Assembly: GCA_030386875.1 (NCBI GenBank)
Contig: CM059562.1
Span: 67,082,201 to 67,146,200 of the forward strand
Direction of reading: 5' to 3'
Source of the DNA: Morinoia aosen
Taxonomy: Eukaryota; Arthropoda; Malacostraca; Amphipoda; Talitridae
DNA: 64,000 nucleotides
Shown one piece after another: positions 47,292 to 56,394 of this stretch; position 1 is the stretch's first letter; each line of letters begins with the position of its first letter. Made by a program: the position numbers and the translations under genes. The notes beneath the pieces are model-generated. The model was not told the DNA's origin. It was given only the letters and a program-made list of their open reading frames with translations, and searched no databases.

Positions 47292-49139
47292 GTAAATTCG
47301 TTACCTATTCTTTCTTCGTGTTCCAGTTTAGTTTTTGAGGTAACTTATTTCGTTAAATTTTTCAAGTATAATTCATACAGAGCTCAAAACATTTTGGCCT
47401 TTGAGCTTTTTCACTGCATGAATTCGTCTATAACTTCAAAGAAAACATCATCACGGCGATTTAGGCCGTTTCATGCGTGTACCTGTGTATCAAGGTAAAA
47501 AGTAGAACATCGCGTTATTCATGGTGGTCTTATCAAAGAAAAACCTAAGACCTAACCTAACCTAATGATTTTTATTTCCATCTAAATTTTACTGTCACAT
47601 CTTCGGCTTCAGAATGTTTTTTCCCTTACACCCAATATAAAATGCTCAATCGAACAATTCACAACCGTCGGCTGAAAAGAAAATAATATCAGTTTACAGT
47701 ACACTCGACTACCTTTAGCTTTGAATGCAAGTCGCTTCGGCTCAGATCCTTATTTTCAGTACGCAATCTGAGAGGATGTAAGCCCAAAATATGGCCATGC
47801 GGTTGCCAAGGTCTAGCGAAGGCGACTGCATTGAGCAACTCATCTTTTCGCTGTTGGCTCCGCAACTTTCGCTTGGTATTAAATCTGGATAATTTAAAGG
47901 CCACTCTGTGTGGGTAAATGCTATCGAAGTCTCCAACGCTCCACATGAGCCTTGGAAATACCAGCCTCAAGACCATGGAAAGCAACGAATTCACGAGGAA
48001 AATGAAATCCAATGGGAGACGTAAGTCTCCTGAGAAATTAGGAAATTCATGATTATGATGTCGTTGCGACTCAAGGCAACAGACCTTTGTCCCAGTTATG
48101 CACAACCCCTAAATTAATTCACAATCCTAGATGCTGTACTGTCGTTGTGATGGACAAAAAGTGCAAAGAATAGAGGGTTCATCTTATCACACCTACTTGA
48201 CCCTCGCACTAAAGCGAGATAAAAATCTTGATTCGCCAAAACACATTAGGTTTTTGCCCTGTTCTGCAATCTCTTAATTGTGGCTCCTCGTGTATTGCAA
48301 ACGGTTTCTTTCAATACGTTATACTGATCTGCACCTTGATTGTATCGTTCATCTCCTGAAGCTCGGTTACTTTCTTCTCTGAAGCAAAATTCAAAGTTTG
48401 AGAGTAAAAGTTAATCCAATGAAATTCGATTAATGGTAAATTGTTTGTCATTTTGTTAAAGAATATGGTTCTATAAATTAAATTTATGAGATTTCTAATT
48501 CAAATATGTTAACAACACTGCCACCTTCGAAAATCGTTAAATATTTGTTTCCATAGCACATATAGTTTTCTCATGCCCTTTAACATTACACTTGCCGAAG
48601 GATAATAATTCACATTTTAATACTATGTATGGTTGTAAGAAGAAAGCATCATGTATTCCAAGTCGAGCATAATCATAACTTTTTACGTCTGTTTGATGTT
48701 CTAAAAGAACGACCTCGTCTAATTGGGGAGCGCTCTAGGTCCATTTTTATTGCGATTCGCATTAACGGTGCGCCTCAGTTTCTGTCGATGATATGACCAG
48801 TCGAGTGCGAGACGCTGAAAGCTTGGCATTTCCTAATGAGAATGTTTGCATAATTAATGAGTTTAATGCATTGAAATCTTAAGTATCTCTACTTACGATT
48901 TAAGTTTATGTTTGCACAGCTACATGAATCTACGTCGAGTGAGTTTTAAATAATACATCTTCCATGAACACAATAGCTTTGTGGTTGCAAAGATGCTTTC
49001 TTGCTTTGCCCATCTGCGTTGCAGGAGCATTGCATTCGACGTCAAGATATCGGGAATTGACTGAACGTGGCAGAATCACAGAGATATTCAGATAGGGTTC
49101 TTCCTTACATTTAGAGCGTCATTTGGTTGTGCTTAATAT
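47292..49139. other. no gene recognised; one long minus frame
   Basis: The minus frame 47689-48105 (138 codons) is the longest outside the LINE and includes a Lys/Arg-rich stretch FNTKRKLRSQQRKDELL, with an AAG|GTAGTC donor-like site near its end. An overlapping minus frame (47742-47936) is also open. With no ATG context, known motif or second signal I treat it as undecided. Confidence 0.35.
47544..47565. repeat. short interstitial (CCTAA)n tract
   Basis: CCTAA occurs four times, three of them in direct tandem, with a 2-base interruption after the first. (TTAGG)n is the usual arthropod telomere repeat; tracts this short are common inside chromosomes and do not indicate a telomere. Confidence 0.6.
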
Positions 49140-49379
49140 TTATAGCATCGAATCTGAAGAGCCCTTCACCTGAACGGAACAAAGGCTTCCCATTTTCTGA
49201 TAAGTGAGAAGTTTTTGGTGCGACTCCACAAAGCTCATGCAGAGGAATTTTTTCCATCCATCCATCAGCAGAGCGTGTGTGAGGGTCTCCAGAACAGCGA
49301 TTGTTTCCTTCCCTTCAATTGTTTCTTTGAGTTCTTCAAATGAAGAAAGTGCACGAGTATCTGCGGGCAAATCTTGCCT
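49140..49379 (-). CDS. candidate coding exon, unrecognised
   Basis: An open frame of 79 codons, rich in Glu, Lys and Leu with helical periodicity (SSFEELKETIEGKETIAVLE, about residues 12-31), ending in TAA. A CAG|GTGAAG junction at 49170/49169 is a good donor candidate, and GATTTGCCCGCAG near 49364 is an in-frame acceptor candidate. Helix-like composition and two splice-like signals on the same strand make it one of the better minus-strand candidates. Codons are not GC-biased. I recognise no family. A plus frame (49204-49419) overlaps. Confidence 0.28.
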   Translation of the reverse strand, partial: RQDLPADTRALSSFEELKETIEGKETIAVLETLTHALLMDGWKKFLCMSFVESHQKLLTYQKMGSLCSVQVKGSSDSML

Positions 49380-50688
49380 TCATCCCAATAAAGAGAGTTC
49401 CTATAGGACGAGACATTAGCTCCGTCAATGCCTGTAATGGCTTTTTGATGGCTGCCAGTTGAAAATTGTGATTGAAGAAGCGTCACTTCCTCCACTCACT
49501 CGAGAAATTACTTCAGTCGCGTCAAAAAACTCACGCTTAAAAATCGACAGATTTCGCTGGAATGGAGTTTTTTCATAGTTTATTTCATCAAGATTTTGAA
49601 TAATCTTAAAATAAAACTTCTACTAACCATTCTGTGGGTAGGGATCTTTTTTCTGATAATAATGCCGTTTTTGAAAAGCTTCTAAAGACCAGGCGTCTAA
49701 AATTTGAGGTTAATAAGGTTGTTTTCACCGTTGTGGGTTAAGAGCCATAATTCGATTGCTAATACTTGTACTTTTGAAAAGACAGTGTAAAATACTCTAC
49801 GTAATGAGTGAATAGAAATGTATAATTTCTGTGTAATACGAAGAATTATGCCATTGGAAGATTACTAAAGCTAGAGTAGTATCAGAAATAAAATGTATTT
49901 AAAAATTGGACTTGAGAGTTAAGAGTCAAAAAATGACTTAAACTTCATTATTCCGAAATTAACATATAACTTAAGAATCTTGAGCATCATAATTTTTGAG
50001 AGCTTCATTGAGTATAAAAACAGATGTTTCCTCCTTTTCTCCTTCATTATCGTTCTCTTTTTAAGGCATTTTCGCATTTCTTTTTCTCCCCATATTATGA
50101 ACACTCAAAATTTCTCTGTTTGTACATCCATGAGTAGGAAAGCCGAAACGATCAAAATTCGAATGCTTCCGTACAACCCCGTCACCATGTGCTTATCAAG
50201 CCAAAACCAGAGCTAAAATTCCCCTCCCACAACACGCCTCTACTCTTAAGCAGATCCTTCGCTCCATGTCAACTGGCGCTGTAGACACGCTTCAGGGACC
50301 TGAGTTTCAAAACACTTTCCTTCCTCGTTGCATACTGCTGGCGGCTTAAGTTCTTCTAGGTTGACTCGTGTAGAAGAACAGAGACTACCTGTTGTACGCT
50401 ACAACACGAAACACGTTTTGGTAATCGGGCTCCGTACCTGAGTCGTAGCCATAAAGTCACGGTTCATTTCTTGCAACTTCAACAGCAATTATATGCAAGA
50501 TAATTTTCCTAAATACATCACTCATATGATCATGCAAGCGCAAATGAACACAATATCAGTACACCACCCATAAATACTTTATTTAAGAGATGCTCTTTAC
50601 TGTAAGAGAATCGACTCATTCATTACCAATACACAGCGGAGTAACACAATAACGATTTTTTCCTTCCTGAGAATACTAAACAAAATAT
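49380..50688. other. no gene recognised
   Basis: AT-rich, with short frames lacking motifs; GC-richer at 50220-50450 without a usable frame. Confidence 0.45.
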
Positions 50689-50924
50689 TTAAATGCTAAT
50701 CGAGTTATAATGCTCTCAAAAGTGTGCTGGCACCTCCCTTTTTCCTCATACATTTCCTCGTATCACCACTACGCGGAAAAAAATAGAAAAGACGCATACT
50801 ATACAACCTATTCAAATGCTGATTGGCTAATTGAGTAGCAATGCTCTCAAAAGTGCGCTGCAGCCTCCCTTGTTCCTCATAAATTCCTCCATATCACACC
50901 TTCGTCAAAAAAATGGCATACTTC
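50689..50924. repeat. two-copy tandem duplication, ~120-bp period
   Basis: Copy 1 (50689-50800) and copy 2 (50811-50924) share AAATGCT, AATGCTCTCAAAAGTG, GCTG, CCTCCCTT, TTCCTCATA, ATTTCCTC/ATTCCTCC, TATCAC and GCATACT in the same order. The second copy ends about 24 bases before the splice-like junction of the candidate exon at 50949. Confidence 0.85.
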
Positions 50925-50948
50925 TGCCAGGAGTACTAACATTTTCAG

Positions 50949-51144
50949 GAGGGACGTGTGCGGAGGGCCGGGAAGACGAGGAGGAGAGACGCCGTAGTTG
51001 ACGCCCGGCGCGTTGCTGCGGGAGCGCGGCGCGCCCACCTAAAGCAAACAGCGCCGAGGCCCGCACGCACCACAACGGACGCTCGCCTGCGCACCTCAAC
51101 CGCTGGAATTTCTCGATTTGTTGCGGTATTCCTGCGACTGGAAT
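50949..51144 (+). CDS. candidate internal exon in CpG-rich patch
   Basis: Best splice-signal candidate in the window. A perfect TACTAAC branch-point-like sequence (50934-50940) is followed by ATTTTCAG, then the exon, then GTGAGT at 51145. The frame entered in phase 0 is open across the patch (65 codons plus one base); the other two plus frames contain stops. The sequence is very GC- and CpG-rich, unlike all flanks. The translation is Arg/Ala-rich (AVVDARRVAAGARRAHLKQ, about residues 15-33) with no domain I know; the minus strand is also open. It could instead be a non-coding exon or a CpG-island patch. Confidence 0.38.
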
Positions 51145-51496
51145 GTGAGTGGTGTTGAAATTAGCCTACTAATATAGGTATACTTGGTATAGGTATAGTG
51201 GTTTGATGATGTGAAACGGATCAATGCTGTAGCTAACTCTTGTATCCTGTACTGCTCCTTCTTGAAGCACAGGAGTTGCTAGGCAATGACGTGCGTCAGA
51301 TATTCTCTCGTCATTAATGTCAGCTGCTTCCCCAAGTTAGGCAATTTGGCTGTCAGAGCTCCTCCAAATGAAATTCTTCACGAACTTTTCAAGGCAAACT
51401 AACTGATTCAAAATATTGCATTGTTTCAAATTAAGTCACGAAGCTTATCAATCTTTTGCTTCAACTTACAATTTCTTATTGTTCAATGTTTTTCAG

Positions 51497-51685
51497 GGTT
51501 ACGTAGATCCTATAGTAATGAACACAGCAATTCCTCGACACGATGCTTGCTTAACTCAACAAGCCCCTGATTACTTCTCCCTTCTTAGCTTGCATCACAT
51601 CTTCAAGCACATTCATTTTAAAATTGAAGCCAACTTCGTGTCGAGATTTGATATGATTGCCCATTTATATACAGACCAGTTTAAT
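51497..51685 (+). CDS. candidate internal exon, unrecognised
   Basis: Bounded by a 3' splice-like TTGTTCAATGTTTTTCAG (ending 51496) and GTAGGT (from 51686). The 189-base segment is open in phase 0 and divisible by three, inside a longer open frame (51416-51787, 123 codons). The translation is His/Phe/Ile-rich (LSLHHIFKHIHFKIEANF) without a known domain. It lies 350 bases after the candidate exon at 50949-51144 on the same strand, but that exon ends in phase 1, so the two frames do not join directly. Confidence 0.2.
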
Positions 51686-52055
51686 GTAGGTAGGAGCTGG
51701 GTTCTGTTTAGTGCAGGTAATTGCGAGGCTGCGAGCGTTCAGACACGAGGTGTGATGCGGCGGTCGCTGCTGCGAGGGCACCGGTGAGCGTTCCTCTCAT
51801 GGCAGGCAGGACGAGAACCCATGGCACGTAATGCATGAAATTCACTACAATTTCACACGAAGAGTGTTTTAATCGCATCACAGGTCTGATGATGATGATA
51901 AAAAATAAATTTATTTCGAGGTCTTTCCGTTTTCTTTTGAAAAACTGGAACTCTTTGAGCGCGGCATGAATATGCTAAGTAATCATCGACCTGACCGTCA
52001 TTGGAGCTGCCTGCTCGGAGTCGCCTGATGAGTGGAGGCAATCTTGCAGTGATGC
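51686..52055. other. no gene recognised
   Basis: Mixed composition leading into the minisatellite. CGCATCACAGGTCTGATGATG at 51876 is close to a string at 8987. Confidence 0.45.
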
Positions 52056-52750
52056 TGAGTGGCTGCCAGTGGCCTCAGCACGAGACCTAAGCCTCAGCAT
52101 GAGAACTAGGGTCTTCAGCACGAGCCCTGAACCTCAGAACGATACTTAGGCATTGACACGAGACCGTGGCCTCAGCACGAGACATGAGCTTCAGCACGAG
52201 GCCTGGCTTAGCATGAGAGCTGGGCTTAGCACGAGACCTGGGCTTAGCACGAGACCTGGGCTTAGCACGAGACCTGGGCTTAGCAGGAGAGCTGGGCTTA
52301 GCACGAGACCTTGGCCTCAGCAAGAGACATGAGCTTCAGCACGAGGCCTGGCTTAGCACGAAAGCTGGGCTTAGCACGAGGTCTGGGCTTAGCACGAGAA
52401 CTGGGCTGAGCACGAGAACAGGGCTTAGTACAGGAGTTGGGCTTAGTACAGGACTTGGGCTTAGTACGAGAACTGGGCTTAGTACAGGACTTGGGCTTAG
52501 TACGAGAACTGGGCTTAGTACAGGACTTGGGCTTAGTACGAGAATTGGGCTTAGCACGAGACCTGGGCTAAGCACGAGAACTGGGCTTAGCACGAAACCT
52601 GGGCTAAAGCACGAGAACTGGGCTTAGCACGAGACCTGGGCTAAAGCACGAGAACTGGGTTTAGCACGAAACCTGGGCTAAAGTACGAGAACTGGGCTTA
52701 GCACGAGACCTGGGCCTCAACTCTAGGCCCTGGCCTCAGTATGAGATCGA
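52056..52750. repeat. 18-bp minisatellite, roughly three dozen copies
   Basis: The unit is GGGCTTAGCACGAGACCT with many variants (GCCTCAGCACGAG at both ends, CTTAGTACAGGACTTGGG in the middle). Dimer-level patterns are visible: alternating ACGAGAACT and ACAGGACTT units (36-bp period, about 52427-52550) and alternating GGGCTAAAGC and GGGCTTAGC units (37-bp period, about 52570-52710). The 18-bp period keeps the minus strand open and yields hexapeptide repeats (RAKPRS, VLSPVL). These follow from the repeat and I do not call them genes. Confidence 0.96.
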
Positions 52751-53098
52751 AGAACTGCTGAGGCATTCTAAGTAATTAAAAACACTTAGCGCTGTAGATC
52801 TGTTGTTTTGAGGAGCCGTGCTTGGTAGTGAGCATTTGTACACTCGCCAGGAGAGAGTAGTTCTCAAAACAATCCCTGACTTTTGTACATCATTTTAGGG
52901 AATGTTAGTCAGTGAGGACGATGCAGGTGTAAAAATGCGTGAATAAGAGGGAGAGCGAAGCGATATTCTCCGCTAAATTGATTAAGTTGTTTGTGCTATG
53001 AAATCTTTCATTTTTGTAGCTCAATATTGCCGTCGTTAGGGAATCTAACAAAATATTGCCAGGTAACAAGTTAGTTCGTTAACAAACTATCGTATTTT
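52751..53098. other. no gene recognised
   Basis: Unique-looking AT-rich spacer between the minisatellite and the 3' end of the LINE. Confidence 0.45.
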
Positions 53099-53125
53099 AA
53101 ACAATTTAAACAATTTAAACAATTT
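53099..53125 (-). repeat. 9-bp microsatellite tail of the LINE
   Basis: Three perfect copies of AAACAATTT (AAATTGTTT on the element strand). Short tandem repeats instead of poly-A at the 3' end are known for CR1-like and some other LINE families; here the array marks the likely 3' boundary of the insertion. Confidence 0.75.
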
Positions 53126-53499
53126 ATTTACCACAGGAGATACAGAGGTAGAATGTTTCTTAAGTCTAGTACAATGGACAAGTTTGAATATAGCTACCTG
53201 TGGGCCCGAATAAGTTCAGCGACTTCTGGGGCATCCTACCATCAACATTATTCTAAGGTGTACATTAATGTTTAACCTAAATCACTTAACCTAGTTTCAC
53301 ATTAGACTGATCAGTGAGATAATTCAATCGATATCAGATATTTCATTTTACAATATAGGTTATGTGGACTATATTTAACAGTACATTCGATAAAAGATTT
53401 AACAGCAGACTGAAGGCGAATTACATATTACCCATGGCAAATTTCATTATTGGAAACAGTCATGTTGGAGACAAGATTTGACTTGGTGATCTTACATGA
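53126..53499 (-). other. LINE 3' untranslated region
   Basis: AT-rich non-coding sequence between the ORF2 stop and the 3' repeat tail. Part of it (about 53165-53300) resembles sequence near 37.0 kb, which supports its belonging to a repeated element. Confidence 0.65.
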
Positions 53500-53874
53500 C
53501 TAATATTCTGATAGGAAGTGAGTCTCGAGATTTCTTTTGAATAACTTGTAAGAATTACTATCACGGATCTCCGCAGGTATTGAGTTCCAAGTTTTAGTTC
53601 CAACGAAGAGGATACTGTGTTGCGACCGGGCCTTTGAATAATAAGGAAGCATGAATTTACTTCTATTTCGGGTTAAGTGGTCGTTATGACCAGTTTGCGC
53701 ACTTAATAATAGTTTCAGGCTATTGTCGCCATCATTTCTTAATGTTTTGTAAATGAAATTACAAATGGAGATTTTATAGAGATCTGGAAGTTTAGGTATT
53801 TGTAAATTTTTAAATGAATCGTTTGTGTGAGCATTATATTCTAGATTCTTTACCGCTCTGATTGCTCTTTTTTT
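53500..53874 (-). pseudogene. LINE ORF2 C-terminal part, in shifted frame
   Basis: After the run of seven A the protein continues in the next frame for 124 codons to TAG at 53500-53502. The start reads KRAIRAVKNLEYNAHTND, and later HNDHLTRNRSKFMLPYY and TKTWNSIPAEIRDS, the typical C-terminal region of jockey/CR1-type ORF2 proteins. A run of six A instead of seven would keep the two parts in one frame. There are no stops inside. The break could be a real mutation or a homopolymer sequencing error. Confidence 0.88.
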
Positions 53875-55093
53875 GCAGAGTAAAAATTATATTGGTTTTA
53901 TTTTTATCAGTTCCGTGCCATGCTTCTATTCCGTACTGCAAGTATGGTGAAATGAGCGTTCGGTAGAGCATTCGTAAAGCTGTTTCAGGCAGGTAATTTT
54001 TAACTTTATTCAGGATTCCGATGGATTTCGATAATTTAGAACTAATATTAGCGATGTGCTCTTTAAAGGTCAGATGTTTATCTATTATGATGCCCAGAAA
54101 CTTGCATGAGTTGGTTTCTTCGATTTCACCTTCGCCAATTTTTATCTGTGGGAGAGGTATGCTTTTCTTGTATGAGAATGTAATATACTTTGTTTTTTCG
54201 ATGTTGAGGCTTATTTTATTAGCTTTAAGCCATAATGAAACCTTATGGAGTTCATTATTTATGCTCTCCGCAATCATAGCGGGATTTTGGCTCGGAAGGA
54301 CCGTAGAAAGCGTGCTGTCATCGGCAAAAAGTATGAATTTGAAAAATGTTGTTGATTTGATAATATCATTTATAAATATCAGAAATAGGAGAGGCCCTAG
54401 GACAGACCCTTGTGGAACTCCATGGCTAATTGTCTGTGGGTCCGATTTTGCGTCGTCAACGACAACGTATTGCTTCCGATTTGTTAGGTATGATTTGAAC
54501 CAATCATGGGCAATTCCTCGAATGCCATAACAGTGTAGTTTCGAGAGTAATATCTTATGGTCCACACAGTCGAATGCTTTTCGAAAGTCAAGAAAAACGG
54601 AGAAAACAAGCTTTCCTTCATCTATATTAGAGTAAAGGTACTGTAAATGATTTAATACAGCTTGTGTCGTTGATTTCTTAGAACGAAAACCGAATTGTCC
54701 GTCATAGAGAAAAGATTTTTGTTCAAAATACGAATACACTTTTTTATACACAATTTTTTCAAATATTTTGCTCATAATTGGTAAAACAGAGATAGGTCTA
54801 TAATTATTAACGCAGTTTTTATCACCATTTTTAAAAATAGGGGTGACTCTGGCAGTTTTGAGAGAGTTGGGGAAGATACCTTGAGAAAGCGAATGGTTGA
54901 TAATATCAGATATGCACGGTGCTATTATATCAGCAATAGCCTTAAGAACTTTAGCTGAAAATGTATTTAATCCATTTGATTTATTTTTCAAGTTGTTTAT
55001 GCATGTAATTACATCGGAGGGGTTAGTTGGCGGGAAAAAGAAAGAGTTGTGTTCACGGACGGAGGCTAAGAAGCTTCTATTTAGGCCCTTTAG
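53834..55093 (-). pseudogene. LINE reverse transcriptase (ORF2 fragment, main frame)
   Basis: RNA-directed DNA polymerase of a jockey/CR1-type retrotransposon, which copies element RNA at a nicked target. Numbering from codon 54991, the conserved RT blocks appear in order: NYRPISVLP (63-71), GQFGFRSKKST (98-108), FLDFRKAFD with the first catalytic Asp (133-141), HGVPQGSVLGPLLF (190-203), FADD with the catalytic pair (222-225), and CKFLGIIID (296-304). A further 34 in-frame codons lie upstream (55093-54992). There is no native start; the N-terminal endonuclease is missing. The frame ends prematurely at 53834 because of one extra base in a run of seven A (plus-strand T run 53868-53874). The copy is therefore not expected to be functional. 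The plus-strand frame 54021-54530 is its antisense shadow. Confidence 0.95.
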
Positions 55094-55096
55094 CTA

Positions 55097-56247
55097 AGAA
55101 GATGAGAAGCACTCCGTTTACTAACCGTTAAATTAACTTTTTTTCAAATGACGATATACTGAGGTGCGCCTGCCAGTTTTTATAACTCGTAACATTGCTT
55201 AAATTAACTTTATCAGTAATTATTTGTGAAAAATCATCTACACCGAGAGGTTATCCGAATTTGTTTTGTAAATATCCCAATGACCTTCACTGAGTAAATA
55301 ATTTCCAAAAGAAATCAACGCCAACCAACAATTTCCAAACCAACGCCTCAAACCTATTGTAAAAATGAATGTGCAAAAATTTTGCGAAAATATTTACAAA
55401 AATTCTAAATTCATGAATTACAGCTACAATATGAGCAATTATAGTTTCGAGTTAGGTGACACTAAATTTTGAAAGATTGTTATTATGCCGCATATCTTTT
55501 TCATTGCAAACTCATATAGCGAGGCATTGATAATGTGACACCTCACCACAAAATTACCTCCCAGGATTCACTGCACCCAAGATTCCTACCACGGAATCAA
55601 GAATATTTTTTGCAAGAGTCTGTTGTGGTTCTAGATTGCCATTTAGGTATGCATTATTTTTCATTTTCTCTTTGTCTGTCTCGTGAGGAAGCCGATGTAC
55701 CGTGCAACCGACCTCCAGCACGAGTGTCTGTCCTTTATGCAAGGAACTTTATTCTTGTTTCACAATTTCGTCTAATCGAGATGCATGGGCTTTCCTTTGC
55801 CCCCATGGAAAGCTGTTGCCGCCGTGAGACCCAAATTTTGCACCATTGTGGTGTGACTTCTTTAAAACTTTACTAAGATTCTTAATGTCTTAATCACCTC
55901 CCTGGGCGAAAAAGTGTGTTAACTTTGCAAACATTATGAATAATAACAATAATTATGATGCACTGCTAAACTTATACCTTGCTAGCGCCTTAGAGATATG
56001 CTTAGTCAACTACGACAGGTGCAACCTCTTCCAATACAAGGCTGTAGGTGAGTAGGCTCCCACGTAGCGCACCCTAATAAATCTAGTGAGCGGATTGTGG
56101 AGTTTCAACTTCATACGGTTACGATCTTCAATTCGAAACTGTTTTATCTCGAAACGCTTACGTTTGATATGATATACAACTGCAATTCAATGACCGTCCT
56201 GGCATGGATACTTACTAAGAGAATCTTTCACTGGGCGCCTCCATCAG
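55097..56247. other. no gene recognised
   Basis: AT-rich. It may include decayed upstream LINE sequence just beyond 55097, but I cannot align it. The plus frame 55535-55876 (113 codons) has no motif and stops are fewer only in its GC-richer end. Confidence 0.4.
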
Positions 56248-56394
56248 CAGCGCTCACGCACGTGTTTGCCGAGTTGCTGCATGAAAGAGCCCTGCGCAAC
56301 CGCATCCCAGGCTTCGACCGCTCGCATTTGCTCCCAGGACCTCCCATAAATAGAGTTCAACACCACAAGGCAAATGAAGCCATAATAGAAGCGA
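56248..56394 (+). CDS. candidate internal exon, unrecognised
   Basis: A frame in a GC-rich patch between a pyrimidine-containing CCTCCATCAG (ending 56247) and a perfect donor GTAAGT (from 56395). Codons are GC-rich and the translation is protein-like (THVFAELLHERALRNRIPGF, about residues 4-23). The exon enters and leaves in phase 1; the candidate exon at 50949-51144 also leaves in phase 1, so they could be joined, though this has a one-in-three chance of being coincidence. The open frame extends upstream to 56097 with AT-rich codons. No family recognised. Confidence 0.3.

Larger units (their letters stand above)
53099..55093 (-). mobile_element. 5'-truncated jockey/CR1-like LINE
   Basis: A non-LTR retrotransposon fragment read on the minus strand: part of ORF2 (reverse transcriptase and C-terminal region), a 3' UTR of about 370 bp, and a tail of three 9-bp repeats. 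The APE endonuclease and ORF1 normally found upstream are absent, so this copy was probably truncated during target-primed reverse transcription. The 5' edge is not exact: the reading frame is open back to 55093 and meets TAG at 55094-55096. I found no convincing target-site duplication. One frameshift is the only defect I see in the retained coding part, which points to a fairly young insertion. Confidence 0.92.

Noticed and set aside
47544..47565. Telomere or telomere-proximal sequence
   Set aside because: Just four CCTAA units, one separated by two bases, inside ordinary sequence.
52087..52593. Two Pro/Ser/Leu or Arg/Lys/Pro repeat proteins on the minus strand
   Set aside because: Products of an 18-bp tandem repeat; different frames in different parts and no start or domain outside the array.
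54021..54530. 169-codon plus-strand open frame
   Set aside because: It lies antisense to the LINE reverse transcriptase, whose conserved motifs on the minus strand are unmistakable; it is a shadow.
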